Of a DNA stretch of 64,000 nt, positions 35,997 through 44,893 are shown piece after piece. Origin of the DNA: CAVONB01 sp963697205 (GTDB taxonomy: Bacteria; Pseudomonadota; Alphaproteobacteria; Rhizobiales; Hyphomicrobiaceae). Positions within the stretch are counted from its first letter, which is position 1. Every line of letters starts with the position of its first letter. The DNA lies in the NCBI GenBank assembly GCA_963697205.1, contig CAVONB010000015.1:372001-436000 (forward strand). The letters are read 5' to 3'. The notes below the pieces were generated by a model. That model had not been told where the DNA came from. It did no database searches and was given only the letters and a program-made list of their open reading frames with translations. The position numbers and the translations under genes are program-made.

Positions 35997-37331
35997 ATGG
36001 AACCGACGATCTCGATGCGCGCGCTCAATGACGCGACGGCCGAGCCGCCGGCCGATCATCGCGGCTTCGCCTGGGTTGGCTATCTGGCGATCGCGGTCTT
36101 TTTCGGGGGCTTCGGCATCTGGGCGGCGACAGCGCCGCTCGATAGCGCGGCGATCGCGACGGCCAAGGTGGCGGTGGAGAGCGATCGCAAGCCGGTGCAG
36201 CATCTGGAAGGCGGCATCGTGCGCGAGATCCTCGTCAAGAATATCGCGCAGGTCAAGGAAGGGGAGGTGCTGTTTCGCCTGCAGCCGACCAAGGCGCAGG
36301 CGAGCGCCGACACGGTCTTGAAGCAGATCGACGCCACGATGGCGCTGGAGGCGCGGCTAGAGGCGGAGATCGGCGGGCGCCAGACGCTGACGTTCCCGCC
36401 CGAGCTCGTGGCGCGCGGTCACGTTGCGGAGACGCAGCTTGCGATGATGGGCCAGCGCCAGCAGTTCGCGGAGCGGCGTGCGACGCTCGACGGGCAAATC
36501 GGCATCCTCAGAACCAAGATCGAGCAGACCTCGCGCGACGTGGAAGGACGCCAGGCGCGGCTGTCGTCGCTGAAGCTTCAAAACGACAATCTAGGCGCGG
36601 AGATTGCCAAGCTCAGGCCGCTGATGTCACGGGGACTCACCACCAATGCGAGGCTGTTGCCGCTGGAGCGTGAGAGCATCCGCACGGTGGGTGAGATCGG
36701 GCAGACCGAGGCGGAGCTGTCGCGGCTGGCGCAGACGATCGCGGAATCGCGTCAGCAGATCGAGCTGTCCCTGCAGAAGTTCCGTGCGGAGGCCGTCGCG
36801 CAGATGGGTGAGGTGCGCCAGCGGCTGTCGGACTTGCGTGACAAGGCTGCGGTCGCACAAGACGTCCTGCAGCGCATCGAGGTGCGTGCGCCGCGCGACG
36901 GCATCGTGCAGAACATCAAGGTGAAGTCGATCGGCGAGGTGGTGCGGCCAGGGCAGACCATGGCCGAGGTGGTGCCGGTCGGCGACAATCTGGTGCTGAC
37001 GGCGCAGGTTTCTCCGATGGATATCGACAGCATCACGGCCGGGCTGAAGGCGGAGGTGAAGTTTCCGGGCTTGTCGCGGCGCGATACGCCGATCATCACG
37101 GGCCGGGTGGAGAACGTGTCCGCCGACAGCCTACTCGACGAAGTGACGAAGCTGCCGTTCTACGGGACGAAGGTGGTGATCGATGCGGATTCGCTGCCGC
37201 CGGCGATCGCACGCAAGCTGGTGCCGGGCATGCCGGCGACGGTGCTGATCTCGCGCGGCGAGCGGACGCTGCTCGACTATCTGGTCAGCCCGCTGCGCGA
37301 TGCGATCTTCAAGACGATGCGCGAGAAGTAA
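35997..37331 (+). CDS. HlyD-family membrane-fusion protein of a type I secretion system
   Basis: About 444 residues from ATG 35997, with AGGAAGG upstream. A short cytoplasmic tail, one membrane helix (WVGYLAIAVFFGGFGIWAAT, about residues 25-45), then the beta-barrel/lipoyl half DSAAIATAKVAVESDRKPVQ with the hinge motif HLEGGIVREILVKNIAQVKEG. A long coiled coil follows (about 100-290, rich in E, Q, R and L), then the returning lipoyl half RIEVRAPRDGIVQNIKVKSI and the C-terminal barrel VVPVGDNLVLTAQVSPMDID. The end SRGERTLLDYLVSPLRDAI is typical of PrtE/LapC-like partners. It bridges the inner-membrane ATPase to an outer-membrane channel. Confidence 0.95.
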   Translation: MEPTISMRALNDATAEPPADHRGFAWVGYLAIAVFFGGFGIWAATAPLDSAAIATAKVAVESDRKPVQHLEGGIVREILVKNIAQVKEGEVLFRLQPTKAQASADTVLKQIDATMALEARLEAEIGGRQTLTFPPELVARGHVAETQLAMMGQRQQFAERRATLDGQIGILRTKIEQTSRDVEGRQARLSSLKLQNDNLGAEIAKLRPLMSRGLTTNARLLPLERESIRTVGEIGQTEAELSRLAQTIAESRQQIELSLQKFRAEAVAQMGEVRQRLSDLRDKAAVAQDVLQRIEVRAPRDGIVQNIKVKSIGEVVRPGQTMAEVVPVGDNLVLTAQVSPMDIDSITAGLKAEVKFPGLSRRDTPIITGRVENVSADSLLDEVTKLPFYGTKVVIDADSLPPAIARKLVPGMPATVLISRGERTLLDYLVSPLRDAIFKTMREK

Positions 37332-37351
37332 GGGCGGCGTCGGATCAAGCA

Positions 37352-37389
37352 GTCGTCACGCGGCATCCTAATGGATGCGGCGTGACGAC
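37352..37389. terminator. bidirectional terminator between convergent genes
   Basis: GTCGTCACGCGGCATCC and GGATGCGGCGTGACGAC form a 17-bp stem with one mismatch around TAAT. It lies between the stop of the membrane-fusion protein (37331, plus) and that of the cyclase (37404, minus), so a shared terminator is the natural reading. Confidence 0.7.
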
Positions 37390-37403
37390 TTGTTCGCGCG
37401 TGC

Positions 37404-39095
37404 TCAACCCAGCGCGAGGATGGCGGCGGGGAGGTCGCGGCCGCGGCTGACGCCGATCACCTCGACCCGGTCGGCGACGCCGCGCACGTCGACGGTCGAC
37501 AGTTGTGCGGGATCGACCTCCCAGCCGGCGTGGCGCGCGACGCGGCGCGACAGCACGATCTGGACGCCCTTTTCCTTCGACAACGATTCCAGGCGACTGG
37601 CGACATTGACGGCGCTGCCGATGACGGTCATGTCGACGTGCTCGCCGTAGCCGATGCGGCCGACCAGGAGGTTGCCGGCATCGATGCCGATGCCGACGTT
37701 AAGCGGCCGGCCGATCTCGGGCTGCAGCTTAGCGTTGACAAAATCCAAAGCGAGGTCGATGGCGCGGGCCGCGCGTAGCGCCTGCCGGCAGCCGGCCTCT
37801 ACGCCGTCGTGCTGGCCGAAGACGGCGAGCAGGCCATCGCCCAGGAACTTGTCGATCCAGCCGCCGTGGGATGCGATGGCGTTGCCGGCGGCGGCAAAGA
37901 ATTCGTTCAGGAAGTAGACGACGTCGTAGGGCAGCTTGTTCTGGGACAGGCGGGTGAAGTCGCGCAGATCGAGGAACATGACGGCGAGCGGCTTTTCCAC
38001 GCCTTGCGAATCCGTCTCCTGGATCTCGACGGCTTCCGGGCCGGTGCCGGAGGCGCGCAGCAGGCGGGAGACCGTCAGGTTGCCGGTCGGGAACACCTGG
38101 CAGGCAAGGCGCACGTTGGGCGGCGCGTTGATGCTCGCCAGCGTGAACGCTTCGGGGAACGTGGGCGGGGGAACCGTCTCCGCGCCGTCCTCAATGCGGA
38201 TGCGACAGGTCGAGCAGCGCGCCCTGCCGCCGCAAACGGCGGCGTGGGGGATCTTGTTCATGCGGCTGACCTCGAGCAGCGAGGGGCCGGGCGCGGTTCG
38301 CACGGTTGGGCCGCCCACATAGGTGATCGCGATCTTCTGAGCGGAGACGAAGGTGAAGGAGCGGCCGGCAATGACGAGACCGATGACGGCGAGCAGGGCG
38401 GCAAAGCCGATGCGCACGTAGAGCCGATAGCTCGCCAGCGCGTCGTTGTCGGCAGCGTTCGGCCAGTGCGTGACGTCCTTTACTTTCTGGAAGATCTGCG
38501 GGTCCTGGATGAGCTGGGCGACGGCGCGACCCGACACCATGAAGCCGCCGAGAGCGACCAGTGGGACGGCAATGGCGCCGAAGAGAAGCACGGGGCCGGC
38601 GCGGCGGTAGAGCGGGTGAAGGCGCAGCCAGAAATGGATGCCGAGGCAGCCGTGCACCCACACCATCAACAACAGGAGGCTCTGTGTCACGGCGCTGGCC
38701 GGCCACAGGCGGGCGAGCTCGTAGAGGTAGGTGTCGTCGACGCCGAAGAAGGTCGTGGCGATGCGTGTGTTGACGATGTGGGGGAACAGGAAAAACGGGA
38801 TGGTGATGCCGAGGCCGGCCTGCACGAGCTCCCAGGCCGGCAGTCGCAGGGTGGCCCGGGTGGCGAGCTTGTAGAGTCCGAGGCCGACGTGGGTAAGGAG
38901 GGCGGCGGCCAGGATGATCGAGCCGATCAGCGAGCGCGTGACGAAGGTGCGCCACTTCTGCAGCTCGTGCATCGATTCCAGGTCGATCAGGCCGAGGCCG
39001 TGATTGAGGAAGTGCGTCAGGGCGAACGCGAACAGCACCAGGCCGGAGCCGAGCCGGAGCTTCTGGGCGATGTTGCCGCGCAATAGGACGTTCAT
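37404..39095 (-). CDS. adenylate/guanylate cyclase with hexahelical membrane anchor and [2Fe-2S] ferredoxin domain
   Basis: About 563 residues from ATG 39095. Residues 1-270 hold about six membrane helices with several histidines inside or next to them (FALTHFLNHGLGLID, LLTHVGLGLYKL, FPHIVNTR, WVHGCLGIHFWLRLHPLY), like the heme-b anchor of succinate dehydrogenase and of the redox-regulated cyclase CyaC of Sinorhizobium meliloti. Residues ~275-360 are a plant-type ferredoxin domain: cysteines in VCGGRARCSTCRIR plus a fourth in RLACQV. Residues ~365-563 are a class III cyclase domain: LDLRDFTRLSQN, FLGDGLLAVFG (metal Asp), VGIGIDAGNLLVGRIG and GSAVNVASRLESLSKEKG. So it probably makes cAMP in response to redox state or quinone pool. 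A TTG start at 39179 would add unsupported residues. Confidence 0.9.
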   Translation of the reverse strand: MNVLLRGNIAQKLRLGSGLVLFAFALTHFLNHGLGLIDLESMHELQKWRTFVTRSLIGSIILAAALLTHVGLGLYKLATRATLRLPAWELVQAGLGITIPFFLFPHIVNTRIATTFFGVDDTYLYELARLWPASAVTQSLLLLMVWVHGCLGIHFWLRLHPLYRRAGPVLLFGAIAVPLVALGGFMVSGRAVAQLIQDPQIFQKVKDVTHWPNAADNDALASYRLYVRIGFAALLAVIGLVIAGRSFTFVSAQKIAITYVGGPTVRTAPGPSLLEVSRMNKIPHAAVCGGRARCSTCRIRIEDGAETVPPPTFPEAFTLASINAPPNVRLACQVFPTGNLTVSRLLRASGTGPEAVEIQETDSQGVEKPLAVMFLDLRDFTRLSQNKLPYDVVYFLNEFFAAAGNAIASHGGWIDKFLGDGLLAVFGQHDGVEAGCRQALRAARAIDLALDFVNAKLQPEIGRPLNVGIGIDAGNLLVGRIGYGEHVDMTVIGSAVNVASRLESLSKEKGVQIVLSRRVARHAGWEVDPAQLSTVDVRGVADRVEVIGVSRGRDLPAAILALG

Positions 39096-39252
39096 CGGGT
39101 CTCGATCCGCTGGGCTCGCGTCAGGCTGGGGCCGCGCGCGCAGGCCGACCGCTGCGACTATAGAACGGGCGTTCGACAAAGACAGCGGCTGACGCTTCGG
39201 TGTCGTTTACGGCGTCATCTGCAACTTCGAAGCGCAGCGTAGCGAAGGGCGA

Positions 39253-40008
39253 TCAGGCGGCAAGACCGGTCGCGCGGAAGGGGCCGACCGGGATCGGCTC
39301 GTCGGTCCAGAACGCCGGCAGGACGGGCGCCAGGGCGGACGTGAAGAAGGCGCCGGCGGCGTCGCCTTCGAGGTCTTGCGGCGACACCGTCAGTGTGCGG
39401 ATATGGGCCGCTTCCAGGCGCTCGATGCGCTCGCGCGCCTTTCTGGGCGTCAGGTTGGTCTGGCTGGAATTGACCACGACGAGCTCGGCGCCGGTCCAGA
39501 AGGCGAAGTCGACGGCGACGAAGTCCTCTGCGGCGAGGGTGGTGGCGCTCGCAAGTCCAGAGGCGCCCGGCGCGAAGACGTGTGCGCGCGGGAGGGGCTT
39601 GGGTGCGGAGAAGAGCCAGTGCCTGCGCTCGAACAGGCCAGCAAACGGCTGCAGGCGGCGATCGAGGTCGGCCGCGTTCGCGGTGACTAGGGCTTCCAGG
39701 GTCTCGAAGTAACGGTCGACCAGCAGGGCGGCGGTGCGATCCCAGGGCCGGCACAAACGCTTGAGCAGGTCGCGTAGATACGTCCACTCGTCACCGCCGG
39801 AGTCGGTCATGTCCGGCATGCCGTCGAAGTGATAGCTCGCGGTATTGAAGCGCAGCGGCCGGCCCGAGCCCATGTCGACCACCTCGCAGGGAAACGGTGC
39901 GGCGATCTCCAGGCCGGCGCGGGTCTGACGTGCGATGCGCAGCTGGTCGGGCTGGAAGGTATCGACGCCGTAAGGGACGAGCAGTGCGCCGGGTAGTCGA
40001 GCCGTCAT
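39253..40008 (-). CDS. unrecognised conserved-type protein in the formate-dehydrogenase accessory block
   Basis: A 251-residue soluble protein; I do not recognise its family. Sequence features are FQPDQLRIARQTRAGLEIAA near the N-terminus, GSGRPLRFNTASYHFDGMPD near residue 48, DEWTYLRDLLKRLCRPWDRT near 73, ALVTANAADLDRRLQPFAGL and VAVDFAFWTGAELVVVNSSQ near 165, with a mixed alpha/beta pattern and no signal peptide or membrane helix. It lies 52 bases downstream of the 4Fe-4S protein gene on the same strand and is probably cotranscribed, so it may help formate-dehydrogenase or molybdoenzyme maturation. Function is open. Confidence 0.75.
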   Translation of the reverse strand: MTARLPGALLVPYGVDTFQPDQLRIARQTRAGLEIAAPFPCEVVDMGSGRPLRFNTASYHFDGMPDMTDSGGDEWTYLRDLLKRLCRPWDRTAALLVDRYFETLEALVTANAADLDRRLQPFAGLFERRHWLFSAPKPLPRAHVFAPGASGLASATTLAAEDFVAVDFAFWTGAELVVVNSSQTNLTPRKARERIERLEAAHIRTLTVSPQDLEGDAAGAFFTSALAPVLPAFWTDEPIPVGPFRATGLAA

Positions 40009-40060
40009 CGTAGGTGCGAGCCTCCTTCAGCGGCGTGTCGCCGGATTGCACAGGGGGTAG

Positions 40061-42124
40061 TCAGGACAGGAAGTCCTCCGGCTTGCGGCCGGTCTTCTTG
40101 GCCTGTTCGGCGGCCTTCAGGTCATCGTCGGTGGTACGCATGCGTGGGCGCTCGCCGCCGCGGAAGGGATCGTCGCCGCGCTCGGCCAGCGTCACGACGC
40201 GGCAATCCTCGCACATCTGGATGAGGCGGATCTGTTCGGGATTGCGGAACATGCTGTGTCCCTCGAGCCTGGCGACGACACGCTCGATCGAGGACTTGGC
40301 GCCGAACGGCTTGGCGCAACGCACGCAGGCGAACGGCTCTTCGGTCTTGATGACGGCGGGCGACAGCGCGGCGGTGGTGAAGTCGTAGCCGGGCGCGAGC
40401 GTGACGACGCGCTCGGGGCAGGTGGCGACACACAGCCCGCACTGCACACATGCGGCCTGGGTGAAGGCGAGCTCGGGGCGCTCGGGATGATCGGTGATGG
40501 CGCCGGTCGGGCAGGCGCCGACGCAGGACAGGCACAGCGTGCATCCATCGGTCGCCACGACCATGCGGCCGTAGGGCGCGCCTTTGGGCAGGTCGATGTA
40601 GGACTGCGGTGTGGGGGCCTGCTCGTGCAGCCGGGAGAGCGCGGTGCGTGCGAGGTCGCGCTTGGTGCCGAGGCCGGGGATCGGGCGGCGCTCGATCTGC
40701 GGCAGGGCGGGCAACTCATGCAACGTGGTCTCGACGCTGTCGGGGTCATGCTCGACGACGACGCGGATGCGTGGGCCCGCGTAGCCCAGGCCGTCGAGGA
40801 AAGCCATGGCGAGCGCGGCCTGGGATTCCAGCGCGGCCAGCTCCTCGGGGTGCTCGGGCGGGGCGAGTACGACGATCTGACCGGCGCCCGACGCCAGCAT
40901 GGCGAGCATGAGGTCGTGGCCAAGCAGCAAGCTGGAGTTGAGTGCAAGCGGAATGACATTGGCCGGCAGGCCGCGGCCCGCGCGCGCGATGGCAGAGATC
41001 AGTGGTGCGCCATGCCCCTCGTCGTGGACGAGCAGGATCGGCCGCGTGCCGCCTGCGCGCAGATAGGTTTCGAGCACGATCTCGACACGGGCGACGACGT
41101 CGGCGCGCGGCGGCAAAGCGTAGGAGACCGCGCCGGTTGGGCAAACGGCGCTGCAATTACCGCAGCCGCCGCAAATGGCGGTCGCGATCGCGACATGGTC
41201 GCCGGCCGGCGTGATGGCGCCGGTCGGGCAGACGTCGAGGCATTTGGAGCAGCCGATCTTGCCGGAGCGTGCGTGGGCGCAGATCGCGGCGTCGTAGGCG
41301 ACGTAGATGGGTTTTTCGAACTCGCCCACAAGGTCGCTGGCCGTGAACAAGAGCTCGGCCACTGCAGCGCGATCATTCGGGTCCGCGCGCAAATAGCCGT
41401 CGCGGCGGTGATCGTTGATGAGTGGCCGTCCGCCGGAGAGGTCGACGACAAGATTGCACGTCGACTTGGCGCCGTTGCGGGCCATGGCGAACTCGAACGC
41501 CGCGCGCGAGGACGGCAGCGCGGGGGCGTAGTCGTCGACCTCGACCTCGAAGGCGCCGAGGTGGCCGGAGAGGCGGCGGATGCGGCCCCGGGCGACGGCG
41601 ATGTCGGCGACGGCCGGCGGCAGCGTGTCGGTGGCGTCGGTCAGGATCAGGGAGACGGACAGGCGGCCCGACAAGCGCTGCGCGGCGTCGAGGGCTGGCT
41701 GGCCGGCGCCGTAGACCAGGCAGATGCCTTCGGACCTCAGCGTCGTCAGGCCGGTCGGCTTGGCGACGTGCCGGGCTTCGGCGATGAGCGCGGCCATCTT
41801 GGGCAGGGCGTCCGGCTTGCGGGCGCACCAGCCGGCGCGGTCGCGGATGTCGACGAAATCGAGCCGTCCGTCCGCGTCGGTGCCGGTGGCAACCTCGCCT
41901 GCGATCTCGCGGAACAGCGGTGCTTCCTGCCGGCAGGCGACGACGACGTCGCCGTCGGCCCTCAGCGCGGCTTCGTAGGCGGTGGTCTGCGACCGGCACA
42001 GCTCGCGGTGGACCGGCAGGGCGGCTTCACGGCCAAGCGCGCGGGCCAGTCGCGCGCCGTCGATCTCCATCGTCCCCTGGCAATTGCAGAGGAGTAGCGT
42101 CGGCGGCGCTGGTTTTTCGGTCAT
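40061..42124 (-). CDS. multi-cluster 4Fe-4S protein of a formate-dehydrogenase-type locus
   Basis: A 687-residue soluble iron-sulfur protein. The N-terminal part includes CNCQGTMEIDG and CRSQTTAYEAALRADGDVVV. Two pairs of ferredoxin-like clusters are clear: CSKCLDVCPTGAITPAGDHV and CGGCGNCSAVCPTGAVSYAL near residue 280-330, and CTLCLSCVGACPTGAITDHP and CVQCGLCVATCPERVVTLAP near 530-580. A last CxxC pair (CVRCAKPFG, MCEDCRVV) near 600-650 may bind zinc or another cluster. Proteins like this accompany DUF3305, DUF3306 and TorD-like genes in formate dehydrogenase loci, where they are thought to help electron transfer or maturation. Here DUF3305 and DUF3306 lie divergently just upstream, but no dehydrogenase subunit is in the window. 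Confidence 0.9.
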   Translation of the reverse strand: MTEKPAPPTLLLCNCQGTMEIDGARLARALGREAALPVHRELCRSQTTAYEAALRADGDVVVACRQEAPLFREIAGEVATGTDADGRLDFVDIRDRAGWCARKPDALPKMAALIAEARHVAKPTGLTTLRSEGICLVYGAGQPALDAAQRLSGRLSVSLILTDATDTLPPAVADIAVARGRIRRLSGHLGAFEVEVDDYAPALPSSRAAFEFAMARNGAKSTCNLVVDLSGGRPLINDHRRDGYLRADPNDRAAVAELLFTASDLVGEFEKPIYVAYDAAICAHARSGKIGCSKCLDVCPTGAITPAGDHVAIATAICGGCGNCSAVCPTGAVSYALPPRADVVARVEIVLETYLRAGGTRPILLVHDEGHGAPLISAIARAGRGLPANVIPLALNSSLLLGHDLMLAMLASGAGQIVVLAPPEHPEELAALESQAALAMAFLDGLGYAGPRIRVVVEHDPDSVETTLHELPALPQIERRPIPGLGTKRDLARTALSRLHEQAPTPQSYIDLPKGAPYGRMVVATDGCTLCLSCVGACPTGAITDHPERPELAFTQAACVQCGLCVATCPERVVTLAPGYDFTTAALSPAVIKTEEPFACVRCAKPFGAKSSIERVVARLEGHSMFRNPEQIRLIQMCEDCRVVTLAERGDDPFRGGERPRMRTTDDDLKAAEQAKKTGRKPEDFLS

Positions 42125-42297
42125 CGGGGCTCGACATCCATGGCTTGGGCCCCGATTTCTTAGTGGGCGGTGGACCGCAAGGCAAACGCTCCGCTAGGTT
42201 GGGGGCTCAAAGGCCCAGCCGCGTGACGCCCGCGCCCGGGCAATTCAGTCCAATCGGCGCGGCACTTTGATCGATCCGCGCCAACTTTCGGCTTCTC

Positions 42298-42891
42298 ATG
42301 ACCCAGCCACCGTCAAGCCACGTGCGCACCTTTCTCCTCGGCGTCCTGGTCGAAGAGGAGCGGCTCGACAGCCCGTGGCAGGATCATCGCTGGCGGGTTG
42401 CCGCGGTCCTGGCGGATCCGCCGCCGGCACCGGAGAGCTGGCAGCCGTTCGCGGAGCCGGCCGCCAACGCGGGTGAGGGGTCGGCCGGGGCGGTGCGCTA
42501 TCACGCCGGAACGCACGAGGTGGAGCTGCATCGCAAGGAAACGGCGGCCTACACGATGAACCTGGAGGGCGGCGAGCCCTCGGTCTACGTGGTGATCGGG
42601 GAGCCGGACGCGGACAGTCATGCGCCCGTGCGTGTGCAACTCGTGACGGTCTCGCCGGACGAGGCGCAAGCCTACGGCAGCTCGGGCTTCGAGACGGTGG
42701 AGCGGGTGGCCATGCCACCCGCCCTGATGCCGATGATTGCCGCGTTCGTGGCTGAGCACCACGTCGATGAGGCGTTTGTGAAGCGTCAACGCACGAAACA
42801 AAAGCCATCGGAGGAACTGTTCGGGCAGGAGCCGATTTTTGTCCGGCGGCGGCGCGAGGATGCGGACGGCGGTCCGGACGGTGGGTCATGA
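42298..42891 (+). CDS. DUF3305 protein, formate-dehydrogenase accessory
   Basis: A 197-residue soluble protein of the DUF3305 family. The core shows VRTFLLGVLVEEERLDSPWQ, WRVAAVLADPP, then the diagnostic HEVELHRKETAAYTMNLEGG and PSVYVVIGEPD, and the tail ERVAMPPALMPMIAAFVAEH. DUF3305 genes regularly pair with DUF3306 in formate dehydrogenase clusters; the biochemical role is not established. Its stop overlaps the DUF3306 start by four bases (ATGA), so the two are translationally coupled. Divergent from the 4Fe-4S gene with 173 bases between. Confidence 0.88.
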   Translation: MTQPPSSHVRTFLLGVLVEEERLDSPWQDHRWRVAAVLADPPPAPESWQPFAEPAANAGEGSAGAVRYHAGTHEVELHRKETAAYTMNLEGGEPSVYVVIGEPDADSHAPVRVQLVTVSPDEAQAYGSSGFETVERVAMPPALMPMIAAFVAEHHVDEAFVKRQRTKQKPSEELFGQEPIFVRRRREDADGGPDGGS

Positions 42892-43637
42892 GCAACGACA
42901 AGCCGGAAAACTTCATCGGCCGGTGGTCGCGCCTGAAACAGCGCGCGCGCGGCGCGTCCGAGGCGCTGGACGAGACCGAGGTGGGTGCATCGCGTGACGC
43001 CGGTGGCGACGGTGCGGTAACGGGTGATCCCGGCCCAGCCGGCCCGGAGGGCGCGGACGCACACGCGGGGGAGAGTGCGGTGGGGCATGGCGCTCCTTCG
43101 GAGGGCGCTGCCTCCAAGGGCGAACGCCCGCGCATGCTGACGGCGAAGGATTTCGCCGACGTCGACTTCGACGCGCTCGATTTCGATTCCGACTACACCC
43201 GCTTCATGGGGCGCGATGTGCCCGACGACATCCGCAACCGGGCGCTGGGCAAGCTTTGGGGATCCAACCCGCTTCTGGCCAATATGGACGGGCTCGACGA
43301 CTACATCGATGACTATACGGACGCAGCGGTGGCGGTGCCGGCCGGTACTTTGAAGACGGCCTACAAGATCGGGCAGGGGTTCCTATCGGACGAGGAAGCC
43401 GCAGAGTGGGATCGGCTCGGCAAGCCGGAGCCGGAGGTCGCCAGTGGCGATCCGACCGGCGCCGATGCGACCGAAACCGCGGCGGTCGCGGACTTGGCGG
43501 CGACACCGGCTGCGGCGCCGGGTGCCGCGGCGGGCGAGGGGTCGCCCGTGGTGGCGGCTGCGGTGGCGGCAGATGCCTGGTCGCGCACTGCGATGGCCGA
43601 GGCCGCGCCGGACTTGTCGGACGACACGTCCGGTTGA
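42888..43637 (+). CDS. DUF3306 protein, formate-dehydrogenase accessory
   Basis: A 249-residue protein with the DUF3306 pattern: FIGRWSRLKQRARGA at the N-terminus, LTAKDFADVDFDALDFDSDY near residue 82 and the family hallmark IRNRALGKLWGSNPLLANMD near 115 followed by GLDDYIDDYTDAAV. The C-terminal ~80 residues are alanine-rich and probably disordered. It overlaps DUF3305 by four bases and is transcribed with it. The dehydrogenase that usually follows is absent: a minus-strand gene converges from 43670. Confidence 0.88.
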   Translation: MSNDKPENFIGRWSRLKQRARGASEALDETEVGASRDAGGDGAVTGDPGPAGPEGADAHAGESAVGHGAPSEGAASKGERPRMLTAKDFADVDFDALDFDSDYTRFMGRDVPDDIRNRALGKLWGSNPLLANMDGLDDYIDDYTDAAVAVPAGTLKTAYKIGQGFLSDEEAAEWDRLGKPEPEVASGDPTGADATETAAVADLAATPAAAPGAAAGEGSPVVAAAVAADAWSRTAMAEAAPDLSDDTSG

Positions 43638-43669
43638 GAAACGGCCAAGCTATCGCGCTTCCTTAACTC

Positions 43670-44893
43670 TCAGCGCAGGAGATCTAGGCGTTTTTCTGCC
43701 GTCGACTGGCCTGCGGCGAGGGCGCGTCCGTAGAACAAGCGCGCGGTGGCGACGTCCGGCTTGACGTCGCGCGAGGCGCCCCAGGCCGCCAGCATATTGG
43801 GATCGAAGGTCTCTGCGAGCGCCAGCATGGCCGCGCCGTTGCCGGCGGACGCGGCCTGGGCCAGCGGTGCGCGCGCGGCGGCGATGCGGCCGTCCTGCAG
43901 AAGCTTGTGGCCTTGGCTGAACAGCGCCAGCGTCGGATCGACCGCGGGGGCGGCGGCCACGCGGGGCGGGAACACCTCCGACGTGGTGACGCTGCGCGCC
44001 TTGATTTCGCTGATGGCTGGCTTCTGCATTTCGGTTTGCGCTTCGATGCGTGCGACGGCGGTCCGGGGCTCAGTGGCAGCAGTCACGGCAGGCGTGGTGG
44101 TGGTCGCAGCGGGTGCGCTGGCCGTCTGGCTGCGTGCTTCTGGTCGTGAGGCTGGTTGCGTTTCTGGCCGCGTTTCAGATCGTGCCTCAGGCCGGGCTGG
44201 CGAGCCCGGCGGGATCGGGACGGTTTCGCCTGCGTCGACGCGGCGGTCGGCGCGGGGGATCGCGGCGCCGCCGTCGCCAGAGCCCATCGAGGCCTGGTGG
44301 AGCATGCCGTCGAGGGCCGGCACCTGGACGGCTCCGGTCATCATCAGGACGCCAGGCACGACGATGGCCATGCCCGTGAGGCAGCCGATGGCGATGAAAC
44401 GCAGCTGGCGTCGCAGCCAGGGCTGACGCTCGGGTTGCGGCTCGTGACGCCAAGCGTAGGGCAGCTGCAAGTCGTCGTCCTCGGCCGTGAAGTCGGTGTG
44501 CGGGCGCTGCAGCGGGTGGAAAGCGGATGCCTGGGCATCGGCCATGTGGCCGTGGCCGCGATCGGATCGCTGGGCGTCGGGGTAGGGCAATGCCGGGGTA
44601 GGGCCGAGCGCAGATGGCTGGACGGCGTGAAGGAGTTCCGACAGCTCGGCGGCCAAATGCTCGGTCTCGCCGTCGCCGTAGAGGTCGGCGGGGTCCGTCA
44701 GCCCGGACGGCGGGGCGCCGGTGCGCTGGGCGGCCACGCGACGCTGGGCGGCGGCGTGGCGCTCAACCGGGGTGGTTGCGATGTGGGTGGGAACGCCCGG
44801 GCTTGCCGGGCCCCGGACCTGGTGGCGTATCGCCAGTGGCTCATTGCCGCCTGCGGGGCCATAGCCCGCGCCATTGCTGCGCCCATTGATCAT
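43670..44893 (-). CDS. single-pass membrane protein with proline-rich stretch and Sel1/TPR-like tail
   Basis: About 407 residues from ATG 44893, with GGGGAGG upstream. The first ~165 residues are polar and probably cytoplasmic. One membrane helix follows (LRFIAIGCLTGMAIVVPGVL, about 170-192), then a long low-complexity region rich in P, A, R, T, E (PARPEARSETRPETQPAS) as found in periplasm-spanning linkers. The C-terminal ~80 residues look like Sel1/TPR repeats: AAPAVDPTLALFSQGHKLLQ, GRIAAARAPLAQAASAGNGA, MLALAETFDPNMLAAWGA and ATARLFYGRALAAGQST. Such proteins often bind partners at the envelope in stress or morphogenesis. I do not recognise a specific member. It converges with DUF3306 (about 32 bases between stops). 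Confidence 0.8.
   Translation of the reverse strand: MINGRSNGAGYGPAGGNEPLAIRHQVRGPASPGVPTHIATTPVERHAAAQRRVAAQRTGAPPSGLTDPADLYGDGETEHLAAELSELLHAVQPSALGPTPALPYPDAQRSDRGHGHMADAQASAFHPLQRPHTDFTAEDDDLQLPYAWRHEPQPERQPWLRRQLRFIAIGCLTGMAIVVPGVLMMTGAVQVPALDGMLHQASMGSGDGGAAIPRADRRVDAGETVPIPPGSPARPEARSETRPETQPASRPEARSQTASAPAATTTTPAVTAATEPRTAVARIEAQTEMQKPAISEIKARSVTTSEVFPPRVAAAPAVDPTLALFSQGHKLLQDGRIAAARAPLAQAASAGNGAAMLALAETFDPNMLAAWGASRDVKPDVATARLFYGRALAAGQSTAEKRLDLLR

Noticed and set aside
40256..42097. 613-residue open frame opposite the 4Fe-4S gene
   Set aside because: Antisense shadow; glycine/aspartate-rich with no family.
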